Positions 43,865-53,925 of a stretch of 64,000 nucleotides of DNA are shown here, in pieces (position 1 is the first letter of the stretch; each line of letters begins with the position of its first letter). Below the pieces are notes generated by a model. The model saw nothing but the letters and a program-made list of their open reading frames with translations, was not told where the DNA came from and made no database searches. A program made the position numbers and the translations under genes. Origin of the DNA: Rapana venosa (Eukaryota; Mollusca; Gastropoda; Neogastropoda; Muricidae); NCBI GenBank assembly GCA_028751875.1, contig CM054134.1, positions 39,922,308-39,986,307 on the forward strand. The letters run 5' to 3'.

Positions 43865-44375
43865 TTCGATAACAATATATGGAAAGACAAAGGCATACCT
43901 AAAGGTCTCAAATCAAAATTGTCCAAACACTTATCTGGTCTGTATTGATGTATGGGTCAGAATCCTGGACACTATAAACATTGGAAGAAACGAAAAGACA
44001 AAATACATACAACCAAAAAGTGGTTTTGCAGGTGATTTCTAAGAGTCAACTAGTCAGACAGAGGAACAAATGAAAACGTGTTTGATGACCTCTTAGGGCA
44101 AAGACCAATGTTAGCTGAAATTAATAAGCACACACCGTGATGATGTCCTGGCCATGCAAACAAGCACACAAACAAATGTCATGACAAAAGTTCTCCAAGG
44201 TAATGTTGAGGGCAGAAGGAAAAGAGGTAGACAACCAATGTCCTACATTGCCAACATCACTGAGATGAGCAGTCTGGGACAGCTACATCAGATCATAGAA
44301 CTCAGCAGAGGTGGAGAAAGATAGCGAACCCTGGTGGCATTATCTGGTGTTCCTACCCTTGACAATGGTGGTGGA
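43865..44375 (+). mobile_element. LINE ORF2 C-terminal remnant C
   Basis: Broken plus-strand readings include IPKGLKSKLSKHL, TNENVFDDLLGQRPMLAEIN, GNVEGRRKRGRQPMSYIANI and VALSGVPTLDNG, matching the C-terminus of RTE-like molluscan LINEs. Orientation is opposite to A and B. Several stops are present. Confidence 0.75.
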
Positions 44376-44649
44376 GGCAGGTTGATAAGTAAGGTGTTAT
44401 CAGGTCCCCAAAAACCTCCATTTTGAAAAATTTAGAGAACATCTCATTTTGTGTGGGCTTTTCCCTCCAAATGATTAAATAAAAACAAAATACTTGGATT
44501 ATGACCACAAAGCTAAGTTGAGTTTTATCTTTAACAGATTATTCTTTAGGAATCAGACCCAAAATGCGTTTCCTCCAAAACTTTGAAAATGTGGTTGCTG
44601 TAGTACATCATCTGTGTATCTCATCTTTTATCTTATTCTTTTATTTCGA
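44376..44649. other. Short intergenic stretch
   Basis: A/T-rich; nothing recognised. Confidence 0.4.
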
Positions 44650-44845
44650 GGATGATGGAATAAGAATTCATGTGCTTTTTTTCATCCAGTCCCCGTGTGT
44701 CTGCAGTTTCGCAAATTTTGTCATCCATTCCAACCAGCACACAATGGCCTACTCTTCCGAAAAGCAGAACGTGTTTTAACGTGTGCGCAAGATGTTCTGC
44801 GTGCGTTCCCACACGGGGCCTCGGTCCAAAGTCTCATCAGAAGGA
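44650..44845 (-). mobile_element. Headless SINE-2
   Basis: Minus-strand SINE-2 from TCCTTCTGATGAGACTTTGG through ACATCTTGCGCACACGTTAA and GGCCATTGTGTGCTGGTTGG. No tRNA-like head. Confidence 0.82.
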
Positions 44846-45514
44846 CAAAATCTGTGTCAGTTTGGTTATACAAATGTTTACTAACTGAAAAGATTCTAGA
44901 AAAGACGTCATTGTCCTGTTGTTGGCTGTTCCAAAATGGAAGAGAAAAGATAGTGCTGTCTTTCTTTCCTATCAACTTTTGTTTATTAAAAAAAAGATGA
45001 AGAAAGAAAAGAAACATGTACAAGCACGCTGTGGAGTCCAGGGCCAACTTGTAACAACAAGTGTAAACACAAAGTCCCAAACAGTACTGGGCAGACTGTA
45101 AAGAACAGCTGACTAGGCCTGGTGACATGTCAGGTGAGGCAGATGCCAGGGTGTTCTTTTTCTCCTCTTTTAATGTTAGTATGCACAGGCATTGACCATA
45201 ACACCACAGGGATCTTTTAGAAATAGACGATTTTTGGACTCATGTTTTATAAAAGTGTCACCAATGCCAAACGTAAATGCAATTGATTAAAAGTTAAAAT
45301 GGCTGCAAGAGCACATCCTAAACAGCTTATTTTGAACTTTATGACATTATTTGGGGTATGTATTGTATAGTTAGGTGAAAGACACAATCAACCACTGAGT
45401 TAACAAGGTGCTAGAGATAAGGAAATCTGCAGAGAGGGTTGAATAATTTAAGCGACACTGGAATTCCCATCCCTGAACAGAGTGATATTCCACTGTTGGC
45501 CGTTATCTTCTGCT
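44846..45514. other. Unique-looking intergenic stretch
   Basis: Open frames occur on both strands (for example minus 44721-45128), but they run into the SINE and show no domain. Confidence 0.4.
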
Positions 45515-47269
45515 CGACCTCAAGGTAAATGTAGCTGGTTAGGAGCCCACCTGACCTCAAGGTAAATGTAGCTGGTTAGGAGCCCACCTGACCTCATGGT
45601 TAATGTAACTGGTTAGGAGCCCACCTGACCTCATGGTTAATGTAACTGTTAGGAGCCCACCTGACCTCAAGGTAAATCTAGATGGTTAAGAGCCCACCTG
45701 ACCTCATGGTTAATGTAACTGGTTAGGAGCCCACCTGACCTCATGGTTAATGTAACTGGTTAGGAGCCCACCTGACCTCATGGTTAATGTAACTGGTTAG
45801 GAGCCCACCTGACCTCATGATTAATGTAACTGAACCTGACCTCGTGGTAAATGTAACCGGTTAGGAGCCCACATGACCTCGTGGTAAATGTAACCGGTTA
45901 GGAGCCCACATGACCTCGTGGTAAATGTAACCGGTTAGGAGCCCACATGACCTCGTGGTAAATGTAACCGGTTAGGAACCCACATGACCTCATGGTTAAT
46001 GTAACTGGTTAGGAGCCCACATGACCTCATGGTTAATGTAACTGGTTAGGAGCCCACCTGACCTCATGGTTAATGTAGCTGGTTAGGAGCCCACCTGACC
46101 TCATGGTTAATGTAACTGGTTAGGAGCCCACCTGACCTCATGGTTAATGTAGCCGGTTAGGAGCCCACCTGACCTCATGGTTAATGTAGCTGGTTAGGAA
46201 CCCACATGACCTCGTGGTTAATGGAACCGGTTAGGAGCCCACCTGACCTCATGGTTAATGGAACCGGTTAGGGGCCCACCTGACCTCATGGTTAATGTAG
46301 CTGGTTAGGAGCCCACCTGACCTCATGGTTAATGTAACTGGTTAGGAGCCCACCTGACCTCATGGTTAATGTAGCTGGTTAGGAGCCCACCTGACCTCAT
46401 GGTTAATGTAGCTGGTTAGGAGCCCACCTGACCTCACACTTAATGTAACCGGTTAGGAGCCCACCTGAACTCGTGGTAAATGTAACCGGTTAGGAACCCA
46501 CCTGACATCGTGGTAAATGTAACCGGTTAGGAGCCCACCTGACCTCGTGGTAATGTAACCGGTTAGGAACCCACCTGACATCGTGGTAAATGTAACCGGT
46601 TAGGAACCCACCTGACCTCGTGGTTAATGTAGCTGGTTAGGAGCCCACCTGACCTCATGGTTAATGTAGCTGGTTAGGAGCCCATCTGACTTCATGGTTA
46701 ATGTAGCTGGTTAGGAGCCCACCTGACCTCATGGTTAATGTAGCTGGTTAGGAGCCCACCTGACCTCATGGTTAATGTAGCTGGTTAGGAGCCCACCTGA
46801 CCTCATGGTTAATGTAGCTGGTTAGGAGCCCACCTGACCTCATGGTTAATATAGCTGGTTAGGATCCCACCTGACCTCATGGTTAATGTAGCCGGTTAGG
46901 AGCCCACCTGACCTCATGGTCAATGTAACTGGTTAGGAGCCCACCTGACCTCATGGTTAATGGAACTGGTTAGGAGCCCACCTGACCTCAAGTTAAATGT
47001 AACCTTAGGAGCCCACTGCTCATGGTTAATGTAACTGGTTAGGAGCCCACCTGACCTCACGGTTAATGTAGCTGGTTAGGAGCCCACCTGACCTCATGGT
47101 TAATGTAGCTGGTTAGGAGCCCACCTGACCTCACGGTTAATGTAGCTGGTTAGGAGCCCACCTGACCTCATGGTTAATGTAACTGGTTAGGAGCCCACCT
47201 GACCTCACGGTTAATGTAGCTGGTTAGGAGCCCACCTGACCTCATGGTTAATGTAACTGGTTAGGAGCC
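45515..47269. repeat. 37-bp minisatellite, about 47 copies
   Basis: Unit CTGGTTAGGAGCCCACCTGA plus CCTCATGGTTAATGTAG. Variants cluster: GTGGTAAATGTAACC units at 45840-45980 and 46440-46620, and CATGGTTAATGTAGCTGG units elsewhere, implying local block amplification. Occasional shortened units (45640-45660, 46990-47030). No spacers, so not CRISPR-like. Confidence 0.97.
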
Positions 47270-48461
47270 GCGGGAGGCTGAACATTTCAGAACGTGTATC
47301 TGAAGGGGGGTCAGTCCTGGTCTCTTTGCAGTCAAGCTTTGCTGCCTAAAGTTTCTTCTTCATTCTCATTTCTTCATTTGTTTGTTGATTCTTAATTTAC
47401 TTCATTTGTTGGTTCGTGCGTCTGTTCCATAGTCTATTTAGTGATTTTCGTTAGGTAAGTGGTCAGCTAAATGGTTTGTTAGCTATTGAATTAGTTACCT
47501 GGGTAGTTAGTTTGTAATGCTTGAGTCTGTTATTTGCTGGTTAATACAACGCCCTTGCTCAGAACCGAAAGAAGTTGCTTACTAGGCTTAGATAAAAGTG
47601 GGATAAGATGGAAGAACTTTTTTTTTTAGGAGATACAGGTCTGTGTATATTTGGTTTTTTTATGGTCTCATTTCTCTGCCATCGTCAGAGTTCCTTTTCA
47701 GATAAGTCATTTCCCCTTTGTGGGGGTTTCCCCCTATTTTTTTTCTCCATTGAAGAATGATTTGGTGTTTTCTAGACCACTTAACTATGTCGTGTGACAG
47801 TAAGCACAGAATGAACCCAAGAAATCTATTAGTGTCGTTCTTTTATTTTTGATCTGGCTTCTTAAACATTTATTCAGTGTAAGATTTTTTTCATTCCTGT
47901 CATTTTTCTGCAACAGCATTTGCAATAATCGCAATTCTGGTTTGAAGACACTGGTAGACCACTGATAATTCGAAATAGTGTAAACGGTAGTAAGAGTCTA
48001 GATCTGCATTACAATACCATTTTTCTTTAATGAGGGCCAGATCTGATATGACTCTTGTCCTTTGGACGTTTAGTGTGTGTGTGTGTGTGTGTGAGTGCAC
48101 ACAGGCGGGCGGTCGTTCCCGCGCACACATAAGTATGTAGAATCAAAAGTGTTCTGTTCTGTAACTCTAAAGTTATCACCTATGAGCAGTTTTATGTCGT
48201 CAATTTTGTCTTAAAGTAAAAACGTCACAAGAAGTCAAGGCTGGTGGTACAGATGGAACATGAGACTTTGTCCAGACCATTGGCACGAAAATCTAATTGC
48301 AGATGTAGTCGATGTGAGATTACTGAGTCTGTGAAAAATTGTTTTCCTTTGCAAACAGTAAGTTGAAGAAACAATTCTAAAAAAAAAAGGAAAAAAGTTA
48401 GCTTGAAGTGACTGACGTGACCTAAAAGACTTCGTCTGTGGGGAGAAAAAGAAACCTCAGC
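47270..48461. other. 5' flank of GPCR-3
   Basis: A/T-rich sequence, with a short (GT)n at 48072-48092. No gene or repeat family recognised; no confident promoter motif. Confidence 0.45.
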
Positions 48462-50450
48462 ATGCTTAACAAATGTAGTGAATATCCACAGGGCGTGGAA
48501 GCCAAAATATTTGTGGGATTACATTGTATACAAGGACTGTGCATTATTCTTTGCAACGGTTTTGTGCTCTTTGCTGTAAGTCAGTATGAATTTTTGCGAA
48601 CTCGGCCCAACATGCATATAACATCAATCACTGGTGTTAACTTTATGATGGGTGTTTTGGAAATATATTTTGGGGTGCTCCTTCTTCCTGGCATGGATAT
48701 TATGATGGCGGATTACCCAGTAGCAGGTTTTGTTTTGTATTCCTTCATCTACGCCTTTTTAATCAGCACCAGTCTTCACATATTTGCTATTGCCATGGAT
48801 CGCTTTCTTAGTGTGGTCGCCGTTTTTTGGTATATTCGGAACATTTCAACAGGTAAAGTAAAGGTGTCTATCTGTTTAGCGTGGTTCACTGCCATTGCAG
48901 CAGGAACAGCTTTAACCGTTCACGAATATTATAACCATATGTCTAAACCTTACTGTCACAAAAGTTTTAACATTTCTGTTACCATTCGACAGTTTGCTAT
49001 AATTCCAATCCTTGTGGTTTTGCTGTCTACAGCCAGCTTTTTGTACGTCGTCATTTTCGTACAAGCTCGTCATCAGAAGGATGAGATAACGAGGCAGAAA
49101 TATTCTCTGCCATCATGTGAGAGTTCACGACCATGCTCCGGCTCTTTTGGAAAGTCAGCTGTATTAAAATTTCTGAAACATCCGATGAGAATGCACATAC
49201 GCCATACAATCAAAAATGCCAAAATGTTCATTGCATTTTTCAGCTCGCTGCTCTTTTGCTGGGTGCCATATATCACACTGGAAATTATGTCTATGGCAGG
49301 ACATCTAAATGCTTCTTATAACCATATCCTTTTCTTGCTTGCTTTCTTCATATCTGTCACGAATGTTTTGGTGTACCCTTGCAGCAGTAAGACGTTCCTT
49401 ACTGCATTTAGACTTCTTGTCTGCTGTTTGAATCAATGGGACATAAAGCGTTCCTTTTCGATCTCTTCCTTCTTCCCAACAAACACTCGAAATGAACTTT
49501 TTGGTCCTGTGTTGGAACTATTACTTATGCAGAAGTTTTTGAAAAGCTCTGACTTGAAAGACAAGATGTCACTAACTGAGATCTCAGATGCAGCTCAGAA
49601 AAGTGAGCCTCCGATAGTTGAAAGCAGTGCTGACGTTAGTAGTTTATCACCACGTATGACCTACAACCGTAAGAATCACAATGTCCTCATTATCACAGAG
49701 AGCTTGATGCATACACTACCTTATTCTATAAGGTCAGATCACCGCCGTAATGAGAAGGCTGCCATACCCGATGATAGCAACTCAATGCGGTCCAAAGTAT
49801 TTGCAATGCCAACTGTTACTAAACGCAAATTTCACAGCATTTTGTGCAACAGAGAAAGAAAGAACTCTGATTCTCACGAAGTGTCGGTAATCGACCTTAG
49901 CTCTGAAGAAGTGTCAGTAAAGGTCACTGGTCCTGATGAAGGGCCATCAAAGGACAATGGTCCTGATGAAGGGACGGTAAAGAACGATGGTCCTGATGAG
50001 GTGACATCTAAGGTCAGTGGTCGTGATGAAGTGACGGTAAAGGGCCATGGTCCTGATGAAGTGACGGTAAAGGGCCATGGTCGTGATGAAGTGACGGTAA
50101 AGGACCATGGTCCTGATGAAGTGACGGTAAAGGACCATGATCCTGATGAAGTGACATCAAAGTTTGATGGTCCTGATGAAGTGACATCAAAGGATCATGG
50201 TCCTGATGAAGTGACGGTGAAGGACCATGGTCCTGATGAAGTGACGGTAAAGGATCATGGTCCTGATGAAGTGCCAGCAAAGGACCATGATCTTGATGAA
50301 ATGACAGCAGCAGACTATGGTTCTGATAAAGTGACAGCGAAGGACCACGATCCTGATGAAGGGACAGCAGAAGACCACAAACGTGATGGAAGGAGGGTAA
50401 AGAACATTGCTGCTTGTAAAGGGGCATCAATCAGAAGTACATTGGTATAA
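48462..50450 (+). CDS. GPCR-3, divergent rhodopsin-like receptor with repeat tail
   Basis: Single-exon seven-transmembrane protein of 662 residues; ligand unknown. The ATG at 48462 is chosen because the frame upstream (from 48438) has no other ATG. N32 in TM1; the TM2 aspartate position reads TGVN (N60), so the sodium-site Asp is replaced. No cysteine stands at the top of TM3, although ECL2 has C165, so the conserved disulfide looks absent. TM3 ends MDRF (112-115), TM6 has CWVPY (266-270), and TM7 has N301-VLV-Y305 without the NPxxY proline. A CC pair follows TM7. The tail of about 340 residues ends in an acidic decapeptide repeat (GPDEVTVKDH type, about 15 copies). AATAAA is near 50553. More distant from GPCR-1 and GPCR-2 than they are from each other. 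Confidence 0.88.
   Translation: MLNKCSEYPQGVEAKIFVGLHCIQGLCIILCNGFVLFAVSQYEFLRTRPNMHITSITGVNFMMGVLEIYFGVLLLPGMDIMMADYPVAGFVLYSFIYAFLISTSLHIFAIAMDRFLSVVAVFWYIRNISTGKVKVSICLAWFTAIAAGTALTVHEYYNHMSKPYCHKSFNISVTIRQFAIIPILVVLLSTASFLYVVIFVQARHQKDEITRQKYSLPSCESSRPCSGSFGKSAVLKFLKHPMRMHIRHTIKNAKMFIAFFSSLLFCWVPYITLEIMSMAGHLNASYNHILFLLAFFISVTNVLVYPCSSKTFLTAFRLLVCCLNQWDIKRSFSISSFFPTNTRNELFGPVLELLLMQKFLKSSDLKDKMSLTEISDAAQKSEPPIVESSADVSSLSPRMTYNRKNHNVLIITESLMHTLPYSIRSDHRRNEKAAIPDDSNSMRSKVFAMPTVTKRKFHSILCNRERKNSDSHEVSVIDLSSEEVSVKVTGPDEGPSKDNGPDEGTVKNDGPDEVTSKVSGRDEVTVKGHGPDEVTVKGHGRDEVTVKDHGPDEVTVKDHDPDEVTSKFDGPDEVTSKDHGPDEVTVKDHGPDEVTVKDHGPDEVPAKDHDLDEMTAADYGSDKVTAKDHDPDEGTAEDHKRDGRRVKNIAACKGASIRSTLV
49915..50390 (+). 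repeat. Coding 30-bp minisatellite in GPCR-3
   Basis: About 15 units of GGTCCTGATGAAGTGACGGT plus AAAGGACCAT, encoding GPDEVTVKDH-type decapeptides. Period 30 keeps the frame, and differences are mostly single-base substitutions. Opposite-strand frames through it are shadows. Confidence 0.96.
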
Positions 50451-51470
50451 ACCACAGCCCTCAGAATCAACTGAAAAAAGCATACTTCTAAAATGGGGGA
50501 GGTTGGACCTGTTGACGCCATTCATCCTGACTGGAAAAGAGAAACCTGACCTCAATAAATTGACAAGAGCCAGTGGCATAGATGTCAGAGTTCAGTTCCG
50601 TATCCCAACAGACGCACGTGATCCTGACAAGTAGATAGGATAAAAAACAGGTATTATCCACAGTGGCAGCATGATTAAAGCAAAAAGACCACAGACGTTT
50701 ACAGCAAATCCTTTAGATATTCGAATGGACAAAACAAGTTAAACTGAATTCAGCAGAAAGGCAGATTTAGACAGGCAGACAGTAGAACAGGAAAATCATA
50801 CACACAGAAACACGCAAAAGTGTAAAGAAAACAAACAAACAAGCAGACAGACAGACAGACCAACGAACCAAATGAAAGGGATAGTACAGGCATAAGTCAA
50901 TGCATATCACCCAAAGGGAGTTGACTTTCAGCTCCCAGACCTCAGAAACGCTCCTCAGCAACAACATCCAGCAAAAACCATCTAGTTTCTGTGCCATGGC
51001 TATAATAATCACTAATGCTGCGTGTGTCTGTATGGGGATCCTCAAATGTTTATCAGTGAAAATAATGTTCACAAATGTACTGGGGATAATCAGTACCAGA
51101 AAAGAATCAGGCTTCCATCAGTTGCTTGGGTTTTTGTCTTTTATTTATTTAGTTTGTTATTTGAGGAAGAAAAAAATCATAGTTTGGCGACTCCGACATG
51201 TAAATATGAATTCCTGCCTTAAGGGCTTGGTTATCCTGTGTGCTTTCCTTTTCTTTCACACAAAGCACCCCCCTCTCCTGTTTTCTCATCCTCTTCTTCC
51301 TCATCCGTCTCTTCTTACCACCACCCCTTCCCCTCCTGACTCTCCTTCCATTCCCACCCCGCCCGCTCTCGCAACATTTTCTTTGTTTTTGCTCCTCGCA
51401 TTCAACTGTTCTTGGCGTAACTAAAAAGCAATAAACGGCTTGTCAAAGACAATGACACTAAGACGTATTG
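50451..51470. other. 3' flank of GPCR-3
   Basis: Includes AATAAA near 50553 and a C/T-rich low-complexity tract at 51255-51375. A plus-strand frame across 50900-51424 shows no domain. Confidence 0.45.
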
Positions 51471-51519
<49 letters not shown>

Positions 51520-51593
51520 TTTCCAATTTGCTGGAAACATGGTTGGCATTTTGGGGGTAGGGGTAGGTTAGGGGGGGGGGGGGGGGGGGGGGG
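51471..51593. repeat. (GA)n and 23-bp poly(G)
   Basis: GA repeats at 51471-51518; G23 at 51571-51593, preceded by GGGTAGGGGTAGG. Confidence 0.95.
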
Positions 51594-51743
51594 TACGGTC
51601 GGGTGTACCACGATTTATGAAGGACGTATGCTGTTGCGAGGTTTGACTACTAATTTCAGTACTGGCAAGACCGTTTGCAAATTATTGGCGTGTTTCACAC
51701 GTAATGTAATGCGACTAGTAAAAGAGGGAAGAAAGGTGTGGAG

Positions 51744-51746
51744 GAG

Positions 51747-51789
<43 letters not shown>
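51744..51789. repeat. (GA)n microsatellite
   Basis: GA repeats with one GAAGA interruption. Confidence 0.95.
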
Positions 51790-51876
51790 TTGTTTAGTCA
51801 TTATTTTTGCATTTCTCATTTGAAAGGAAATAACTGTTGAACGATTTTTTTTATAGTCTTGTTGCAAACCCACTTC

Positions 51877-52104
51877 ATGAAGCAGTGCTTCAATGCAGAC
51901 ACTGTATTTTGTTCTCCTTGTTTCTCACCAGAGCTATGGGGTTCACCAAAAGTGAGATTCTGTATTTGCAACCGGTTTTACCCACCATTAAGTTATGATG
52001 AAATTGCATGTGTATGTAAAGAAAATAATAGTGTTCGAATACCCTACATGCTTAGAACTCCCTTCTGTTTGCCACGGTTTTCAGTCACTGTTTGTCCATT
52101 GTGA
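51877..52104 (+). CDS. Candidate short cysteine-rich ORF, unknown
   Basis: A 75-residue frame from the ATG at 51877 to a TGA at 52104 with nine cysteines (for example FCSPC, FCICN, ACVCK). There is no signal peptide and no zinc-finger spacing that I recognise. It may be an exon, a decayed fragment or chance. Confidence 0.15.
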   Translation: MKQCFNADTVFCSPCFSPELWGSPKVRFCICNRFYPPLSYDEIACVCKENNSVRIPYMLRTPFCLPRFSVTVCPL

Positions 52105-52425
52105 TTTCACATTCTCTTGCAAAATCTGTCAATGTCTGCATTTTTGGGTCACATAGCTTATAATTATGTCCGTCTCAGTCGGGGTGTCCGTCTTTGAAAA
52201 TTTGGCTACAAAACTCGTTGCATTCATTTTTGTATCTATATCTACAGGAAGATCGCAAATATGTGAGAAGGAAACATTTAGACACAGCTTGTGTGTTGAA
52301 ATTTGTGCGTGCATGTATGAACAATATAAAAAAAGAGGTCTTTAAGCATGCGCTATTACCCCGACTGCTTCTACTGCTGTTGTTGATGCAGTATTACTAG
52401 ATCTAACACTACGAGTCTTTCCACC
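52105..52425. other. A/T-rich intergenic stretch
   Basis: Nothing recognised. Confidence 0.4.
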
Positions 52426-52458
<33 letters not shown>

Positions 52459-52498
52459 CATCCTTATTTACTGCTCATCTGCTCAAACTTCTTTTTCA

Positions 52499-52569
<71 letters not shown>
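52426..52569. repeat. (AAT)n and (CA)n microsatellites
   Basis: AAT repeats at 52426-52458; CA repeats at 52502-52569. Confidence 0.96.
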
Positions 52570-52571
<2 letters not shown>

Positions 52572-52844
52572 TATTAATACAGATGCAGAGTCACAGAATG
52601 TGGGAGGACTAAAACAAAACAACAACAATAACAAACAAAAAATGATATTATCAGCTGATTGCTCAATTCTGAGTTGTTTTGAAGTGGGGCCTTTTTTGTG
52701 TATTTGGGGGTTGTTTTGCTTGTTCTGTTTTCCTGTGGCGTTCGGGTCCTGCTGTCCACATAGCTATTGCTCAGAACCACCGTACCCATGGCCAATGTAA
52801 ACAGATGGCCGAGTCCTCTCTTGTTGAATGAGACTTAATGTGTT

Positions 52845-53301
52845 GTAGCATCAAAGGCGGTATATGTAGGGCCTACCTTCCTGTGACATTTGCCGTAGCA
52901 CTAAAGGCGGTATAATTATTATATAGGGCCTAACCTCCTGTGACATTTGCCGTGGCACTAAAGGCGGTATAATCATGATATAGGGCCTACCTTTCTGTGG
53001 CATTTTGTCGTGGCACTAAAGGAGGTATAATTATTATATAGGGCCTACCCTCCTGTGGCATTTGCCGTGGCATTAAAGGCGGTATAATTATTATATAGGG
53101 CCTACCTTTCTGTGGCATTTGCCGTGGCACTAAAGGCGGTATATATAGGGCCTACCTTTCTGTGACATTTGCCGTGGCACTAAAGGCGGTATAATTATTA
53201 TATAGGGCCTACCTTCCTGTGACATTTGCCGTGGCATTAAAGGCGGTATAATTATTATATAGGGCCCACCTTTCTGTGGCATTTGCGTGGCACTAAAGGC
53301 G

Positions 53302-53338
<37 letters not shown>

Positions 53339-53610
53339 GGGCCTACCTTTCTGTGACATTTGTCGTGGCACTAAAGGCGGTATAATTATTGTATAGGGCC
53401 TACCTTCCTGTGACATTTGCCGTGGCACTAAAGGCGGTATTATTATTATTATATAGGGCCTACCTTCCTGTGACATTTGCCGTGGCACTAAAGGCGGTAT
53501 TATTATTATATAGGGCCTACCTTCCTGTGGCATTTATTGTGGCACTAAAGGCCGTATAATTATTATATAGGGCTTACCTTCCTGTGACATTTGCCGTGGC
53601 ACTAAAGGCG

Positions 53611-53656
<46 letters not shown>

Positions 53657-53925
53657 GGGCCTACCTTCCTGTGACATTTTCTGTGGCACTAAAGGCGGTG
53701 TTATTATTATATAGGGCCTACCTTCCTGTGGCATTTGCTGTGGCACTAAAGGCGGTATAATTATTACATAGGGCCTACCTTCCTGTGACATTTATTGTGG
53801 CACTGAAGGATGTATAATTATTATATAGGGCCTGCCTTCCTGTGATATTTTCTGTGGCACGGAAGGATGTATAATTATTATATAGGGCCAGCCTTTCTGT
53901 GACATTTGCTGTGGCAGTATCAGTT
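52845..53925. repeat. 57-bp minisatellite with embedded (ATT)n
   Basis: About 18 units of GGCGGTATAATTATTATATA plus GGGCCTACCTTCCTGTGACA plus TTTGCCGTGGCACTAAA. In some units the ATTATT segment has expanded to long (ATT)n (about 53304-53336 and 53612-53653). Confidence 0.95.

Noticed and set aside
44880..45110. THAP-like zinc finger start near 44920
   Set aside because: Only a few residues fit, in different frames, and the downstream invariant residues are not visible.
45515..47269. Array reminiscent of a CRISPR locus
   Set aside because: Units are contiguous 37-mers with no unique spacers, there are no cas genes, and the DNA is eukaryotic; it is a minisatellite.
49947..50521. Minus-strand frames opposite the GPCR-3 tail
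   Set aside because: Shadows of the coding 30-bp repeat; the plus strand has the receptor frame.
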